The notes under the pieces were generated by a model. It searched no databases. It saw only the letters and a list, made by a program, of their open reading frames with translations, and had not been told where the DNA came from. A DNA stretch of 64,000 nt from Amylostereum areolatum (taxonomy: Eukaryota; Basidiomycota; Agaricomycetes; Russulales; Stereaceae), in contig SAXG01000016.1 in NCBI GenBank assembly GCA_012932865.1, positions 62,001 through 126,000 on the forward strand. Direction: 5' to 3'. Of the stretch, positions 46,101 to 58,139 are shown in pieces (position 1 is the first letter of the stretch; each line of letters starts with the position of its first letter). The position numbers and the translations under genes were made by a program.

Positions 46101-49100
46101 TCAAATCTCCGGGCCTATATAGTGTCGGCGTTGACTACCAAGAGGACGACGGCGGGCTGATCCAGAAGCGCGCCGACATCATCCACTCGGCGGCGGCGCT
46201 GTTGGAGAAGTGCCACCTAATCAAGTACGAGCGATCGTCTGGCCGTTTCCAGAGCACGGAGCTGGGCCGAATCGCGTCGCACTACTACGTGACGTACAAC
46301 TCCATGGCCACTTACAACCAGCACCTCCGTCCGACGATGACAACTCTCGAACTCTTCCGCGTCTTCGCTCTCTCGAACGAGTTCGCTCTCATTCCCGTTC
46401 GTCAGGATGCAAGTAGTTTCTGTTTCATTGGTGAATGCATGTGGATAACGAGCTGATGATCGCCATCTTCAGGAAAAGCTGGAGTTGGGGAAGTTGCTGG
46501 AACGCGTTCCAATCCCGGTGAAGGAAGGCGTCGAGGACAAAACGGCAAAGATCAATGTTCTCTTGCAGGCGTACATATCCCAGCTGAAGCTAGAAGGTAA
46601 GCTCGATATTTTTCCATATAGAATACGACTTAGTCTCTCGATCAGGTTTCGCTCTGGTTGCCGACATGGTCTTTGTTCAGCAATCGGCTGGACGGTAATT
46701 ATCTCTTTCGTGCCACTCTCGGAAACGTCATATTAATACTCGTGATAGAATATTGCGCGCCGTCTACGAGATTTGCTTGAAGAGGGGTTGGGCCGTCCCC
46801 GCCCGAGCAGCACTGGATATGTGTAAGATGGTCGAGAAGCGAATGTAAGTCTACCGCATCGCGTTCTCGTATTGACGTCTAATGCATCTTGGTAGGTGGG
46901 GATCCATGACTCCTCTGCGGCAATTCAAAGGAGTCCCCTCCGAAATCGTTCGCAAGGCCGAGGGGAAACAATTTGTATGTAAACAGTCGGTCTTTACCGT
47001 GCGTTGCTGATCGTCGTTCTTTATCTTAGCCATGGTACAGATACTTCGACCTCGTAAGTGACTCTTCTTATCTCTCGGTCAAAATCTTGCTGACACTGCA
47101 GATGTAGAACCCTCCGGAAATCGGCGAACTTCTCGGAATCCCTAACGCTGGACGTCTAGTCCACCGACTAGTGCATAATTTCCCCAAGCTCACGTATGTA
47201 CCCTCGCAATATATACCTTACTCTGCACTAATCTTTTCGACAGGCTGCAGGCCCAGGTCCAGCCGATCACGCGCTCTCTCCTGCGCATTGACCTCACTAT
47301 CATGCCCGACTTCCGGTGGGACGAGAAGATCCACGGCTCTGCGGAGACCTTTTTGATTCTCGTGGAGGACGTCGATGGCGAGATTATACTTTTTAGCGAC
47401 TCATTTGTGCTGCGCCAACGCTACGCCGAAGATGAACACAATATCACCCTGACTGTTCCCATGTTCGAGCCCGTGCCGCCGAACTATTACATCTCCGTCA
47501 TCTCCGACCGTTGGCTCCACGCGGAGACCCGCCTCCCGATCTCCTTCAAGCATCTCATCCTTCCCGAAAAGTTCCCTCCGCCCACCCCACTCTTGGACCT
47601 GCAGCCTCTCCCTCTCTCGGCGCTCCACAGCAAGGAGTTCGAGAGTATATATGCCCAGTCTCTCCAGACCTTCAACAAGATCCAAACTCAAGTTTTCCAA
47701 GCTCTGTACACGTCCGACGAGAACGTCTTCATTGGCGCACCCACCGGAAGCGGGAAGACCATATGCGCCGAGTTCGCCCTCTTGAGGCTCTGGAGCAAGC
47801 GCGAGCAGCCCCGAGCTGTTTGTATCGAACCTTACCCGGAGATGGTGGAGCAACGTGTTGTGGAGTGGCAAAAGAAGTTCGGCCAGCTCCAGGGTGGAAA
47901 GGAGATTGTGGGTCTTACGGGCGAGACGAGCGCGGACCTCCGCCTGCTAGAGAAAGGCGACGTGATCGTTTGCACACCCTCCCAGGTTCGCATTCTATCT
48001 TTTCTCTTGTATCTTTCTTTGCTGACATTCTCCACAGTGGGACGTCCTCTCGAGACGTTGGCGCCAACGGAAGAACATACAAAACATTGGCCTGCTCATC
48101 GCCGATGAAGTACAGTTGGTCGGTGGCGAAGTTGGTCCGACTTACGAGGTTATTATCTCGCGGACTCGTTACGTGTCGGCGCAAACGGACATCAAAACAC
48201 GCATCGTCGCTTGTGGCGTTTCGCTGGCTAACGCGCGAGACCTTGGAGAGTGGATGGGCGCCCCATCTCATGCCATCTTCAACTTCCCACCGAGGTTCGT
48301 TTTGTGCCTCTCTGCGTTCGGCATATGCTTATCAATGCTTTTAGTGCTCGGCCGCTGGACTTAGACATTCATCTTCAGAGCTTCACTATCCCCCATTTCC
48401 CCTCGCTTATGATTGCCATGTCAAAGCCCGCCTACCTCGCCATTGCAGAACACTCGCCTACCAAGCCAGTCATTATATTCGTGCCCTCTAGGCAGCAATG
48501 TCGGATGTCGGCGGACGATCTCCTCCTCCACTGCAGCGCCGACGACAACGAGGACAAGTTCTTGAACATCGAGCTTAAGGATTTGCAGCCGCACCTGGAC
48601 CACGTTAGCGACCGCGCCCTGGTCGAAACCCTGAAGCACGGCATCGGATTCTATCACGAGGCGCTCAGCAAACAGGACAAACGGATCGTGGAACGTTTGT
48701 TCCAGTCCGGCGCGATCCAAATCCTCATTGCGTCAAAGGTATGTCATCCCTTTCCTTGGCTGAAAGAAATGTTCCTCATAAAGCATTGAAGGACGTCGCA
48801 TGGAGCCTGCCTGTTGCGAGTTACATGGTAATAATTATGGGTGTGCAGTCGTACGAGGGCAAGGAGCATCGCTACGTTGACTACCCAGTCATGGACGTCC
48901 TCCAAATGATGGGCCGGGCGTGTCGACCGAGCGAAGACGAGAGGAGTCGCGCGGTCCTGATGTGCCAACAGACGCGCAAGGACTTCTACAAGAAGTTCCT
49001 CGCGGAGGGCCTCCCCATAGAATCCCATCTCCCGACTCACCTTCTCCACGACTACTTCCTGGCCGAAATCGCGGTGAAGACAATCGAGAACAAGCAGGAT

Positions 49101-50578
49101 GCGATGGTGAGTCCGTACTTGTTCGTTTGCGGCGGGCGCTGACTTTTCGTCCAGGATATCTTGACCTGGACGTACTTTTATCGTCGGATGACCCAAAACC
49201 CGAATTATTACAACCTTCACAACGTCAGCCACCAGCATCTGTCCGACCACCTTTCAGAGCTTGTGGAGACCACGCTCAACGACCTGGTTAACTCCAAGTG
49301 TATCTCAATTGGTAAGCCCGTGGAATTCCTCTGATCTCTCCATCGGTTTACTCACCCGTTGAATAGAAGACGAGATGGACGTTTCGCCGCTGAACCTCGG
49401 CATGATCGCCGCCTACTACAACATCTCTTGTGAGTGCCTCCCATTCAGACACCGAACCTGATTCTCACCCTTATTCAGATGTCACGGTAGAGGTTTACAC
49501 GCTCTCGCTCAAAGAGCGGACGAAGATGAAGGGCCTGCTCGAGGTCATCTCCTCATCAGCCGAGTTCGAAAACATCCCGATCCGACGGCACGAAGACGCG
49601 CTCTTGCGCCGCATCTACGACCGCGTGCCGGTGAAGGCGGACACGATGGACTTCGAGGCGCCGCACATCAAGACGTTCCTGCTCCTGCAGGCGCACTTCT
49701 CGCGGCTGCAGCTTCCGGCGGACCTAGCGGCGGACCAGGCGATGGTGCTGGAGAAGGTGCTGAATCTGTTGTCGGCGTGCGTGGACGTGATGTCGTCGAA
49801 TGCGTGGTTGAACGCGTTGGGGGCGATGGACTTGTCGCAAATGTGCGTGCAGGCGATGTGGGAGAGCGACTCGCCGCTGAAGCAGATCCCGCACTTTGAG
49901 CCCGAGGTAAGTTCTCCGAATCTTGGTCGGCCGCTCCGTGCTGACGACGGTGCAGGTCGTGAAACGGTGCAAGGACGCGGGGATCGAGTCGGTGTACGAC
50001 ATCATGGAGATGGAGGACGGGCAGCGGAACGAGCTGCTGCAGATGGACAGCCGACAGATGTGGGTTCTTGATTCCCCCCCTCCCCTGCGCGAACGGACAC
50101 GAGGACTGACCGACTTTATTCATGCAGGCGCGACGTAGCGGCGTTCGTCAACTCGTACCCAACACTTGAGGTCACGCACGAGCTCGTGAAGGGCGAGTAC
50201 AAGGCCGGGTCGCCGATCGTGCTGCAGGTGGCGCTGAGCCGGGACGCGGACGAAGAGGACGGGGACGGGAGCGCGACGGACGCATCGGTGGTCGCGCCGT
50301 ACTTCCCAGGCAAAAAGATGGCGAACTGGTGGGTGGTGGTCGGGGAGCAGAGCACGCGGCAGCTGCTGTCGATCAAGCGGGTTACGGTGGCGAAGAGCCT
50401 CGGGGTGAAGCTGGAGTTCACGCTGCCGAAGGGCACGCACGAGCTCCGGCTGTATGTGATCTGCGACTCGTACGTCGGGGCGGACCACGATGTCGCGCTG
50501 GAGAAGATCGAGGTGGCGGAGGGCGAGGACAGCGACAGCGACGAGGAGGACAGCGACGAGGACGCGATGGAGGAGTAG
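43144..50578 (+). CDS. BRR2: Pre-mRNA-splicing helicase Brr2 (U5 snRNP 200 kDa)
   Basis: Ski2-like RNA helicase that unwinds U4/U6 in the spliceosome. It starts at ATG 43144 ([17 protein letters not shown]) and ends at 50578; over 2,100 residues. The N-terminus has [21 protein letters not shown] and an acidic stretch. Cassette 1 has CAPTGAGKT split by an intron at about 44730, the DEIH box [38 protein letters not shown], and [12 protein letters not shown], then a Sec63 unit. Cassette 2 has GAPTGSGKT (about 47740), DEVQ in place of DEAD/H, and QMMGRACRP, then a second Sec63 unit, [27 protein letters not shown], and an acidic tail. About 15 introns. The frame shifts by one base near 44080 and again near 44243 without intron signals, each resolved by dropping one T. 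These are likely sequence errors in an essential gene. Confidence 0.93.
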
Positions 50579-51581
50579 GGGATCTATCTGTATTGCGTGT
50601 ACCGGTGTACGTTTGTAACTTTGCTTTGCCTTTTCTTTCATCTTGAACAATACGAACGCCTTGGGGGCCGTTCATTCCTTAATCATCTCGTTGCCGTTGA
50701 GGTGCCATTGGATGGAACGCTCATTATTCGTCGGTGTACTATGTATGTACAGAACACATGCTCACAACTCGAACGATCTCGCCGAATAAACTATACTTAC
50801 ATGCTAAATACGCCCCTCCCTCCGGAGCACGCACTAGACTCCGTGGCTGACACAGTCCTTACTCAGAGCACACACGGGGCTGTGGATCCTTCGCGCCAAC
50901 CCTTCGCGCGGACATGTTCATCTTCTACGCTCCGAGTTGCCGCCGCGGTGCCACTTTACATTGAGATGCCGGGAGGCTATAAATGTTGGCTTTGTTTCAA
51001 GGGGGACTACATGCGTATGTACTCTACATACCCACCGCTCTGGCGCCGTGGCTACCTACTCATACGAAAACAGGATGGTATAAATACCGCGTCGGCACCA
51101 CTTGGTGACTGCGTGGCTCTGGAAGAAGCAGGAGAACTTGCCAGGGAGAACTTAGAAGGGTGCGGCAGCGCGCGTGACCGGCGCCGGCATCACGACGAGC
51201 GGGGACGAGGCCCTCACGAGGGACAAAGGAAGGGCTTAGAATCTCTTCGAGAACGCGGGCAGTTGCAGTCGGGGACCTTGGCAATGGCGTCGTGGAGATG
51301 CGGCCCATCAAAGATTTGGGAAGAGGCCCATCAAATATATAAGCAGCCCGCGTCAAAGGTGCGATGCCTCTTGCCCTCCGCCGAAATCTGTCTCCTCCTT
51401 GCACACTCCTACACCCACTCACCACCCACTGCACATTCTTTTTTTCCTCCTCTCTCTCATCCCTGTACACAAGCGCCGGACATCCGACATCCTGCTGTGT
51501 GCATAACACCCCCCGCCGAGTCCACCCCGCATCCCGACCCTCGCCCAGCACCAACATCTGTCGACCAGAAGTATTATTGTA
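50579..51581. other. Region 3' of BRR2 without a recognised gene
   Basis: A long open frame crosses it but has low-complexity composition and no family match. A TATA-like tatataag occurs at about 51338, followed by a pyrimidine-rich tract, which could be a promoter for the small frame at 51582. Confidence 0.35.
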
Positions 51582-51998
51582 ATGGCCAGCTGCACCAACC
51601 ACGGCCTCGCGCGCCAAGGTCGTGCACGCCGGAACGCGGTGTCGGTCGCTCCGACCACACCCTGCATGCCGGCGCCGGTCTCGATGACCGCGATGCGCCA
51701 GGAAGTGCTCGTGTGTCCGCTCGCCGACGGGCGGAGCGCGGGGGGGATGCCGCGACTGTGCGTCGCGCCGGGTGAGTCGTCCTTCGCGCCCGTTCTCTGC
51801 AATGGAAGGCTGATTTTGGGAGGAATTCAGACGGGGTGGAAGAACGCGTGCTCAAGTCGACGTTGGCAGGAATTCTCGTTCGGGGAAGACGCGGCCCGCC
51901 GCGAGTACAGGCTCGTCGGTGGGCGGTGGAGGCCGGATCGGGAGGGCGGGATGCGCCGGGTGTGGTGTGCGCATTGTGCGGGCGTCGGGAAGGCGTGA
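51582..51998 (+). CDS. Hypothetical small protein (weak support)
   Basis: A 138-residue frame from ATG 51582 (MASCTNHGLARQGRARRN), rich in Arg, Gly and Cys (final VWCAHCAGVG). It lies 240 bp downstream of a TATA-like motif and a pyrimidine-rich stretch, and just before a T-rich tail. No family is recognised and the sequence is GC-rich, so it may be a chance frame or one exon of a larger gene. Confidence 0.25.
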   Translation: MASCTNHGLARQGRARRNAVSVAPTTPCMPAPVSMTAMRQEVLVCPLADGRSAGGMPRLCVAPGESSFAPVLCNGRLILGGIQTGWKNACSSRRWQEFSFGEDAARREYRLVGGRWRPDREGGMRRVWCAHCAGVGKA

Positions 51999-54900
51999 AA
52001 GGATACGCTCGTCGCTGTTGGGGTCGGTCCAGGATGGTGGTTTGGATAGACTCATACGTTCGTTATAATCTCTTCCTTCTCTCGCTCTCTTCTCCTTCGT
52101 ATTTTCCGTGTCCGTTTGGCGGTCCTGGCGACCACCCTTCGCTTTCATGTGTCGCACCTTCCTTTGCTCTCTCTCTCTCTCAGACTCTCTCACTTCGCTC
52201 TCCATAATATGGCCCGCGTTTACACTACCACCGTACTATTAATTCTATACTTGTTGTTTGTTTTGTTCGGGGGCGACCTGAGTCGATGGCAAGGCTGGCA
52301 AGGGCAGTCAATTAAAGCCTCGGTTTACGCATCGATTTGAAGGTTTGGGCCTTGGGTTTGAAGCTTGCTGCGGCTCGACTTCAGTTTCACGCGTCACGTT
52401 CGACTTCACGGTGGATTCAACTTCACGCCCACACCTGATCAGATCGACCATCCCTTCGCAAGATCTTTAGTCGATACTCTGCCCAAGCACTTCCCTTCTG
52501 TCATTCGCGCTCTCCCTGACCTTGACTTGTACGTCTCTTCAACTTGTCCGGATTCTCGCAGTATTGCAATGATGTCTACACCACCTCTTGGCCACCTCGA
52601 CCCAGCGCTCGCAAAACAACAATCCGGAGAGCTGAAATCCACGCAATCGTCAAAGAGTAACCATCATCTTCTCTCACAAGCATGACCTCCTAACGTTGTC
52701 GTTTCCGTTTTCGACGAGCGCCGCCGGGTGTCGGCACGATCTCTTCAGTACGCTGTGATACGCTGTGATCAAGACCGTCGCTTGCGCCTCTTCAAGGTCG
52801 ATCTATCCTAGTCTGGAAGGGGCAGAAGCGAACCAGGACGTCTCAACTGATTCTGTCTAGATATCGTCATTCTCTCCTACCCATCTGCCCTGCTTCCACT
52901 AAAACTTGGAACCCGCTGTCAGAAAACCAAAGGCTCTGCGGTACGGTCGCGAGAACTCATTCGAACTGCGTACTCATGCACCAATGGGTCAGGCATCATG
53001 ACTGAGTCTTCGGATTTCTGCCGAGCTAGGCGAAGAGGGATGTGAAGGCAGAGGAAAACTCCGCTGAGAGGATAATCGTCTCCACTTTTCACGAGGAGTC
53101 ACCGTCTGGCAAACGCCGCGTGTTGTTTCGCGCCGTTTTTGTCTCGAGGTATGCAGGATTCGGAACCACCGACGCTGTTTTATGCGATAATCAGTCTTCT
53201 GTCCCTACATCAGTCTGGCTCGCACTCCTGCCGTTCGGAGTGTAGTTTCAGTTGCAGGGTCTCTGGACTCACTCATTCAAACATCCGAGCCTTACGCCCA
53301 CCTCACAACGGCAGTGCTAGAATAGTGCCCCGAGATGCTGGCGCAGGTCTCCGCGGGCGTTTCTTCGCCCACGCGGCCCCACTACTACCAACGCGCAATA
53401 CTCCAAACAAGTTCTTTTTCTTCCTATTCGAGGTACTAGTCTGCCAGGGATTCCCGGCATCTTTAACGGTAGGTGGACTTCTTACGCCTCTGATATTTTC
53501 CGCACGCTCCTCAGTACTGCATGGCGTATGTCTTTCCGCCGATACCATTAACTCGGCTCAGATGCGTTTTCGAATATTTCAGAAGACAGGGCGCCCGTTT
53601 TTCCCCTGTATCAGGGCTGCGTCATTTGCAGAACACTGTCGTCGTTTGGGGCGAGGATAAAGCTCCTGGTGTCACAGTCGAGCAGCTTTCTGTCTCGAAA
53701 CGCTGACGCGCATCGTTTTCCTCTGGGTGACTGTATGAAGGTATGAGCAGAATCTATACCGTAACACAGATACACGAAGCGATTCCCGCAAAGCGTACGA
53801 AGCGCGGTTGACTCATGTTTAACAATAGACGACTTTTTCAAGTTTTTGTTCTACTTCTTCGAGTTCACACGCGTGGTCTCAAGGGGATGGCTGATGTTCC
53901 GCATTATCTCAACGAGCAGCACCCCTAAGGAGTATTCCCCACCATCCCGACCGCCACCTCCGATTCTCGATGGAGTGAATGCACCATTCCAGGTCCTAGC
54001 GACCATTAACTTTCCCCGCAACACCACTCTCATCGTAAACTTACATCGTATCCACCTCTGCCGAGTACCAAACTCTCGGGAACGGGTACTAGCCTTTTGT
54101 GGGGATAAAAGGTAGAATTGCAGCAAGCAACCGCGTGTATCTTGGAAGTCAATGTGATCAAAATTGAAGAGGCAGGACCCATCTAACGTTTAGAACACGA
54201 CTTCAGGCCCCACGAGCTTGAAGCAGCTGAGTCTGGAGATGGTGTTTGTTGTACTTCTCTTCAAGTTCTTCTGCATGTTTTCACGCCACTGGCATTGATA
54301 ATATGACGGTGCCACTGTTAAGAACAGCCAAAGAATAGCTACATAGCGCGAGAGCTTTCCCTAGTCTCCCTGCTCATTTCACGGCTGTCCAAAAGATGAA
54401 GTCATTTATTCCACGATGCGACCTTGGTGCGAACATTCTCACGTACTGACTTGATCCTAGGACGTCGTGAGAAACTGCGTGTACGCGTGGCGGCGGTCTA
54501 TCTGATGTCCGCGACAACTCTGCATTGGTAGCTTCAGACTTGGCGACTTGGGGTATAGCACACCTCGGGGGGAAAATCTTGGAAAATGACAGAATAAGTA
54601 TGCCTTAGAATAAACTTCCATTCTTACCGTGAAGTCGGCTGATCGCCTCCGGACCCCGGCTTTGAGACTGTGCTGTTGCTGGGTATGATAAGGTAGGTGA
54701 TACTTAGACAATCGAGATAGGAGGATCGTGCTGAGTATCGGCTTCGTAAGCTTGGGTAAGTAGATAACTATCGTATAACGGATCCTTAGATAGATTGTAA
54801 TTGACATTATGTAACCGTTAACAAATCACGTGCCTAGAGTTGAACGTTGAACGTTGAACGTTGAACCCGTTGAACGCACAACCAGAATTGAACCCAACGT

Positions 54901-55053
54901 CTGAACGAGCTCCCCTCCTGTCACACCTTCCCCCGTTTGGATACAGTGCCAGGGACTCTTAGCACAAGCAATACCTCAAAGAGACAGCTCCGTACGTCGT
55001 GAACATCGCCTCTATTGTCCCCAACGACCCGCTCAACTCTTCACTAGTTAACT
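51999..55053. other. 3-kb stretch without recognisable genes
   Basis: Only short, unrelated open frames on both strands. It contains the tandem TTGAACG repeat at 54840-54867. No transposon ends, protein motifs or RNA genes were recognised. It could hold decayed repeats or a noncoding transcript. Confidence 0.45.
54840..54867 (+). repeat. Tandem TTGAACG repeat (four units)
   Basis: Four consecutive 7-bp units (the last ends in c instead of g), followed by a further ttgaacg after two extra bases. Confidence 0.85.
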
Positions 55054-56395
55054 ATGACCATCCAAGGGCCGAGCCTCATGGAGTGGAGGACAGACTACTC
55101 GATATCCATTCATGACCGCTGGTATCCGTACCGCTCATTCTTTCAAGAGCATGGTTACATACTATGGGTCAAGAGCAGCTACTACGTCAACGGAATCATA
55201 CCCGGACTCGAGCCTCCGAACGACCATCCCCGGGCACCCGACGGATTCAGCTACACATGTGAAGCAAACCTCGACCAGGTGGTGGGATATACACCTGCAG
55301 TGAGTCTCGGTCAATATGATCAGAGTGCTCTTCACGAAAGGGTTTGACTGATGATATATGTGCGACAGCGTATGACACAGTTCCCTGCACGCACTACGGA
55401 CGATCGCGACGTTGTCATAATCGTTATCAGCGACGGGGAGGATGGCAAGGATGGTGTTGATGTCCTGAAACATGTCGCAACGGGGCCTCTCACCCGCGTG
55501 GATCGAAACCACGCCCTTCCCGTACTTGATATTCTCGAACATGGTCGCTATGTGTTCGCCGTATTCCCCATGGTGGGCTCGCCGTTCCAATTCCCGTGGT
55601 TTCTTTCGATGACGGAAGCGTTATATGGGATGTGTCAAGTTGTCGAGGTGCGGATCGGTTGTGATGTTCCGCGCCCTCTTCCTGTCTGAATTCGCACCAT
55701 CTAGGGAGTAGCGTTTCTTCACGACCATCTCATCGCGCATAGGGCATGTCGTCCATCTACGTCTCTCTCTATATATACTTGGCTTAATTTCGTCTGTTTA
55801 GGATCTTTTCACGGACAACTTCCTACACTCCGCTCCCCAAAGAGGCCGGTGGCCCACGGATGTCATCTGCCTTCCTCGCTACTATATCATCGACTTTGTA
55901 ACGGCTGTCCGCTTTTCATCCGACTCCGACCCGTCTACCCGCACTGTTCGGGGCATTCCGTGGCCGAATGCCGCAGGATACAGTCGCAAAATGCCACACG
56001 AAATGCTCACCGACAAGCCATACTGCCCCTTCAAGGCTGATATCTGGCAGTTGGGAAGCACGTTCTTGACCATCTTTCAGGTGCGCCAGAAAACTTACAC
56101 GACGTAGTGCTGCTCTGTGACGACTGTTCGCGTTTTCGTGCGTTAGCAACTACAAAACTTCCCCGAAATTCTCGACGTCTTGGACTCCATGGCGGCGGAC
56201 GATCCAGATGCACGACCGACTGCCCGCGCGGCCTTTCAGTCTCTGCTAGACGCACGTCGCTCCATCTCGGCACACATCATGATGGAACCGCTGCCCAGGC
56301 CAGTGTATGTATTTTCCGATTCGCCGAAACCTGAAGGAGACCCACGTGAAGGAGACACCGATGTCGACTATGTTTCCGAAGAGGAGGTTGGGTAA
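55054..56395 (+). CDS. Kinase-like protein 1 (basidiomycete FunK1-like, lacks key Lys)
   Basis: Starts at ATG 55054 (MTIQGPSLMEWRTDYS); exons 55054-55299, 55369-55647, 55705-55743, 55802-56080 and 56147-56395. It resembles the expanded kinase-like proteins of mushrooms: PNDHPRAPDGFSYTCEANL, DRNHALPVLDILE, FPMVGSPF, GVAFLHDHLIAHRDLFTDNFL (catalytic-loop HRD..N kept), YYIIDFVTAVRF (DF of DFG kept, G lost), and PYCPFKADIWQLGST. No glycine-rich loop, and the usual VIK lysine position reads VIIVIS, so it may be a pseudokinase. The intron after IAHR starts with GC (gcatgt) rather than GT; the paralogue has gtatgt at the same place. A paralogue lies at 59897. Confidence 0.77.
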
Positions 56396-57299
56396 TGCCG
56401 TTTTTGCGTCATATACGTAAGTATCCCTTTTTTCCTTTGTCTCCCCAATATCCTGCCATATGAGACTGCATTAGGCTCTGACCTTGGGTGCACGTAAATA
56501 ACGTTTCGAACAGGAGAGCACAACTGCAACAACGCATGTGGCGACGTTGACCACCGGCTGTTTGCGGCGACAATAGCGCTTATCTCGCTATCCGCAGATG
56601 TACGAGACTACGATGTTAAGGATTCCAGGTCTGAAGGAAGAGGGGTGTATATTGGGCTTGAGGATGACATCCGGTGGCTGCAATTCTAACTTAGTAGACG
56701 TACGAACGGATTTTGCGTGGGACTTCCTTGCGGCAGATGCCGGATGTGTGTTTGACCACTTTCCCCGGTCAGTCTAAGTCTTAAGAGAACGCCCGAGCTT
56801 GGCCAAGTTACAGCCGTTTGCATAAAGGATGGCACTCGCGGAAAAAAACGCGTCTCTTCCCAGAACGTTAACGTCCGACCCTACCTTCTCGGCGCTTATA
56901 TCACAGATGCATACGTCATAGCTACACTTATTTCAACTTCCGATAGCTAAGCTACAAGATATTCAAACTCCGATAATAAGGCGCTTATCTCGTGACGCGG
57001 AAGTTCCATTTCAGAAGGTCTGGGCAGACTGGGGAAGGCCCGTTTTTTTCGGTGAGTGCCATCCCATCAGTAAAACCCTCAAATTATCACCAGGCATCGC
57101 GAGGCCCTCGCGAGGCCTCGCGAGACGGACAATGCAACAATGCACTGACCCGTTGACCATGCACCACCGGCGCACCTGCCGATTTGGCCAGTATGGTCGA
57201 ATTCGGGCAGTATTGCCGGATTCGACCAGTATTGCCAGGTTCTGTGCGACTCGCGAGGCCTTGCCAGACTTGTTTGACATCATGATAATTAAATGCTAG
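56396..57299. other. Intergenic region with GC-rich short repeats
   Basis: No gene seen. At 57093-57127 CTCGCGAG-type palindromes recur. At 57180-57240 three loose copies of a cagtattgcc-ggattcg unit follow. Similar CTCGCGAG-rich DNA recurs at 59728-59775. Confidence 0.45.
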
Positions 57300-57456
57300 T
57301 TATATAAGTAATACTACAACAGTGGAGTATCGTGAAGCACTGCCCACCGTGCGTCAGCGTCCGCCCGCGCTCCCGGTGTGGTGCACACCTCGCAACGGCA
57401 TGCGTGCCTCGTCAGCGAAGGTCGCGTAAGGGCGCAGAACGATTGAGGGGGGTCGC

Positions 57457-57665
57457 TCACTCCGTGTGCGTGCCGATCCCGAGCCTGCGATCGTCCGTGA
57501 CGCCGATCTGCGGCGGGTGGTACAGCAGGCGCATGATCACCGCCGAGGTCGTGGTCTGTTTGAATAGAGAGGGTGAGAGCGTGCGGGAAGGGAGCGGGAG
57601 CGGGACACGTACCTCGTTGTCGAAGAACGTCTCGGGAGGTCCAGCTCGAGCGCGAAGAGCGGGAA
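57457..57665 (-). pseudogene. 2-oxoglutarate/Fe(II) oxygenase gene fragment
   Basis: On the minus strand PPETFFDNE is followed by an intron-like gap and TSAVIMRLLYHPPQ, then DDRRLGIGTHTE. This pattern is known from isopenicillin-N-synthase-like oxygenases, where GIGAHTD supplies the iron ligands His and Asp (Glu here). Only this short internal part is present, and the frame before PETFF is shifted, so it is a fragment. Confidence 0.55.
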
Positions 57666-57769
57666 GAGGATCTGCCTGAGGCGCACGCGGCGTGGCTGGC
57701 GCAGGCTCGCTTAGCGGGGTGCGTCCAGCAGACGAGAGCAGGGAAGGGGGAGACGCACTAGTAGTCCAG

Positions 57770-58135
57770 CGCGGCGCCACCGCCTTCCTCATCACATTCA
57801 CCATCGCCGCCGCCGCCTTTGTTGCCTTCGCCGTCGCCCTTGTCACCTTCACCGTCGCGACTCCGAGTCGCCACTGCCTTCGCCTTCATTGCACCCTTCG
57901 CTTTTTGTGCCCACTGCGGTATCTTCCCAGGTATATTTGTCTTCTTTGTGAGCGTCTCGATCTACCCTCCGCACCCGTCAGTACAGCGCGACAAACAGCC
58001 TCACACAGACGCATGGGTCGTACCTCGGCCTTGCGCCGCTCATACTGGTTGATAACACCAGGGTTAGTCGCGATGACTAGCTCGAGCTTCGAGCGCTGGG
58101 TCTTCAGCTCGTTCTGCAGCCTCTAGACGTCGTCG
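57770..58135 (-). pseudogene. Smc5-like coiled-coil gene fragment
   Basis: On the minus strand RLQNELKTQRSKLELVIATN, then NPGVINQYERRKAE, an intron with gtacga..tag, and IETLTKKT. This resembles the Smc5 coiled-coil region (NPGVVEQYEKRKAEIE). It then turns into a low-complexity Lys/Gly/Asp tail. ATPase heads and hinge are absent. It lies directly upstream of the oxygenase fragment in the same orientation. Confidence 0.5.
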
Positions 58136-58139
58136 CGCT

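Noticed and set aside
50597..51775. 392-residue open frame after BRR2 as a gene
   Set aside because: Composition is low-complexity and drifts between unrelated patches, with no motif, no clear promoter at its start and no family resemblance.
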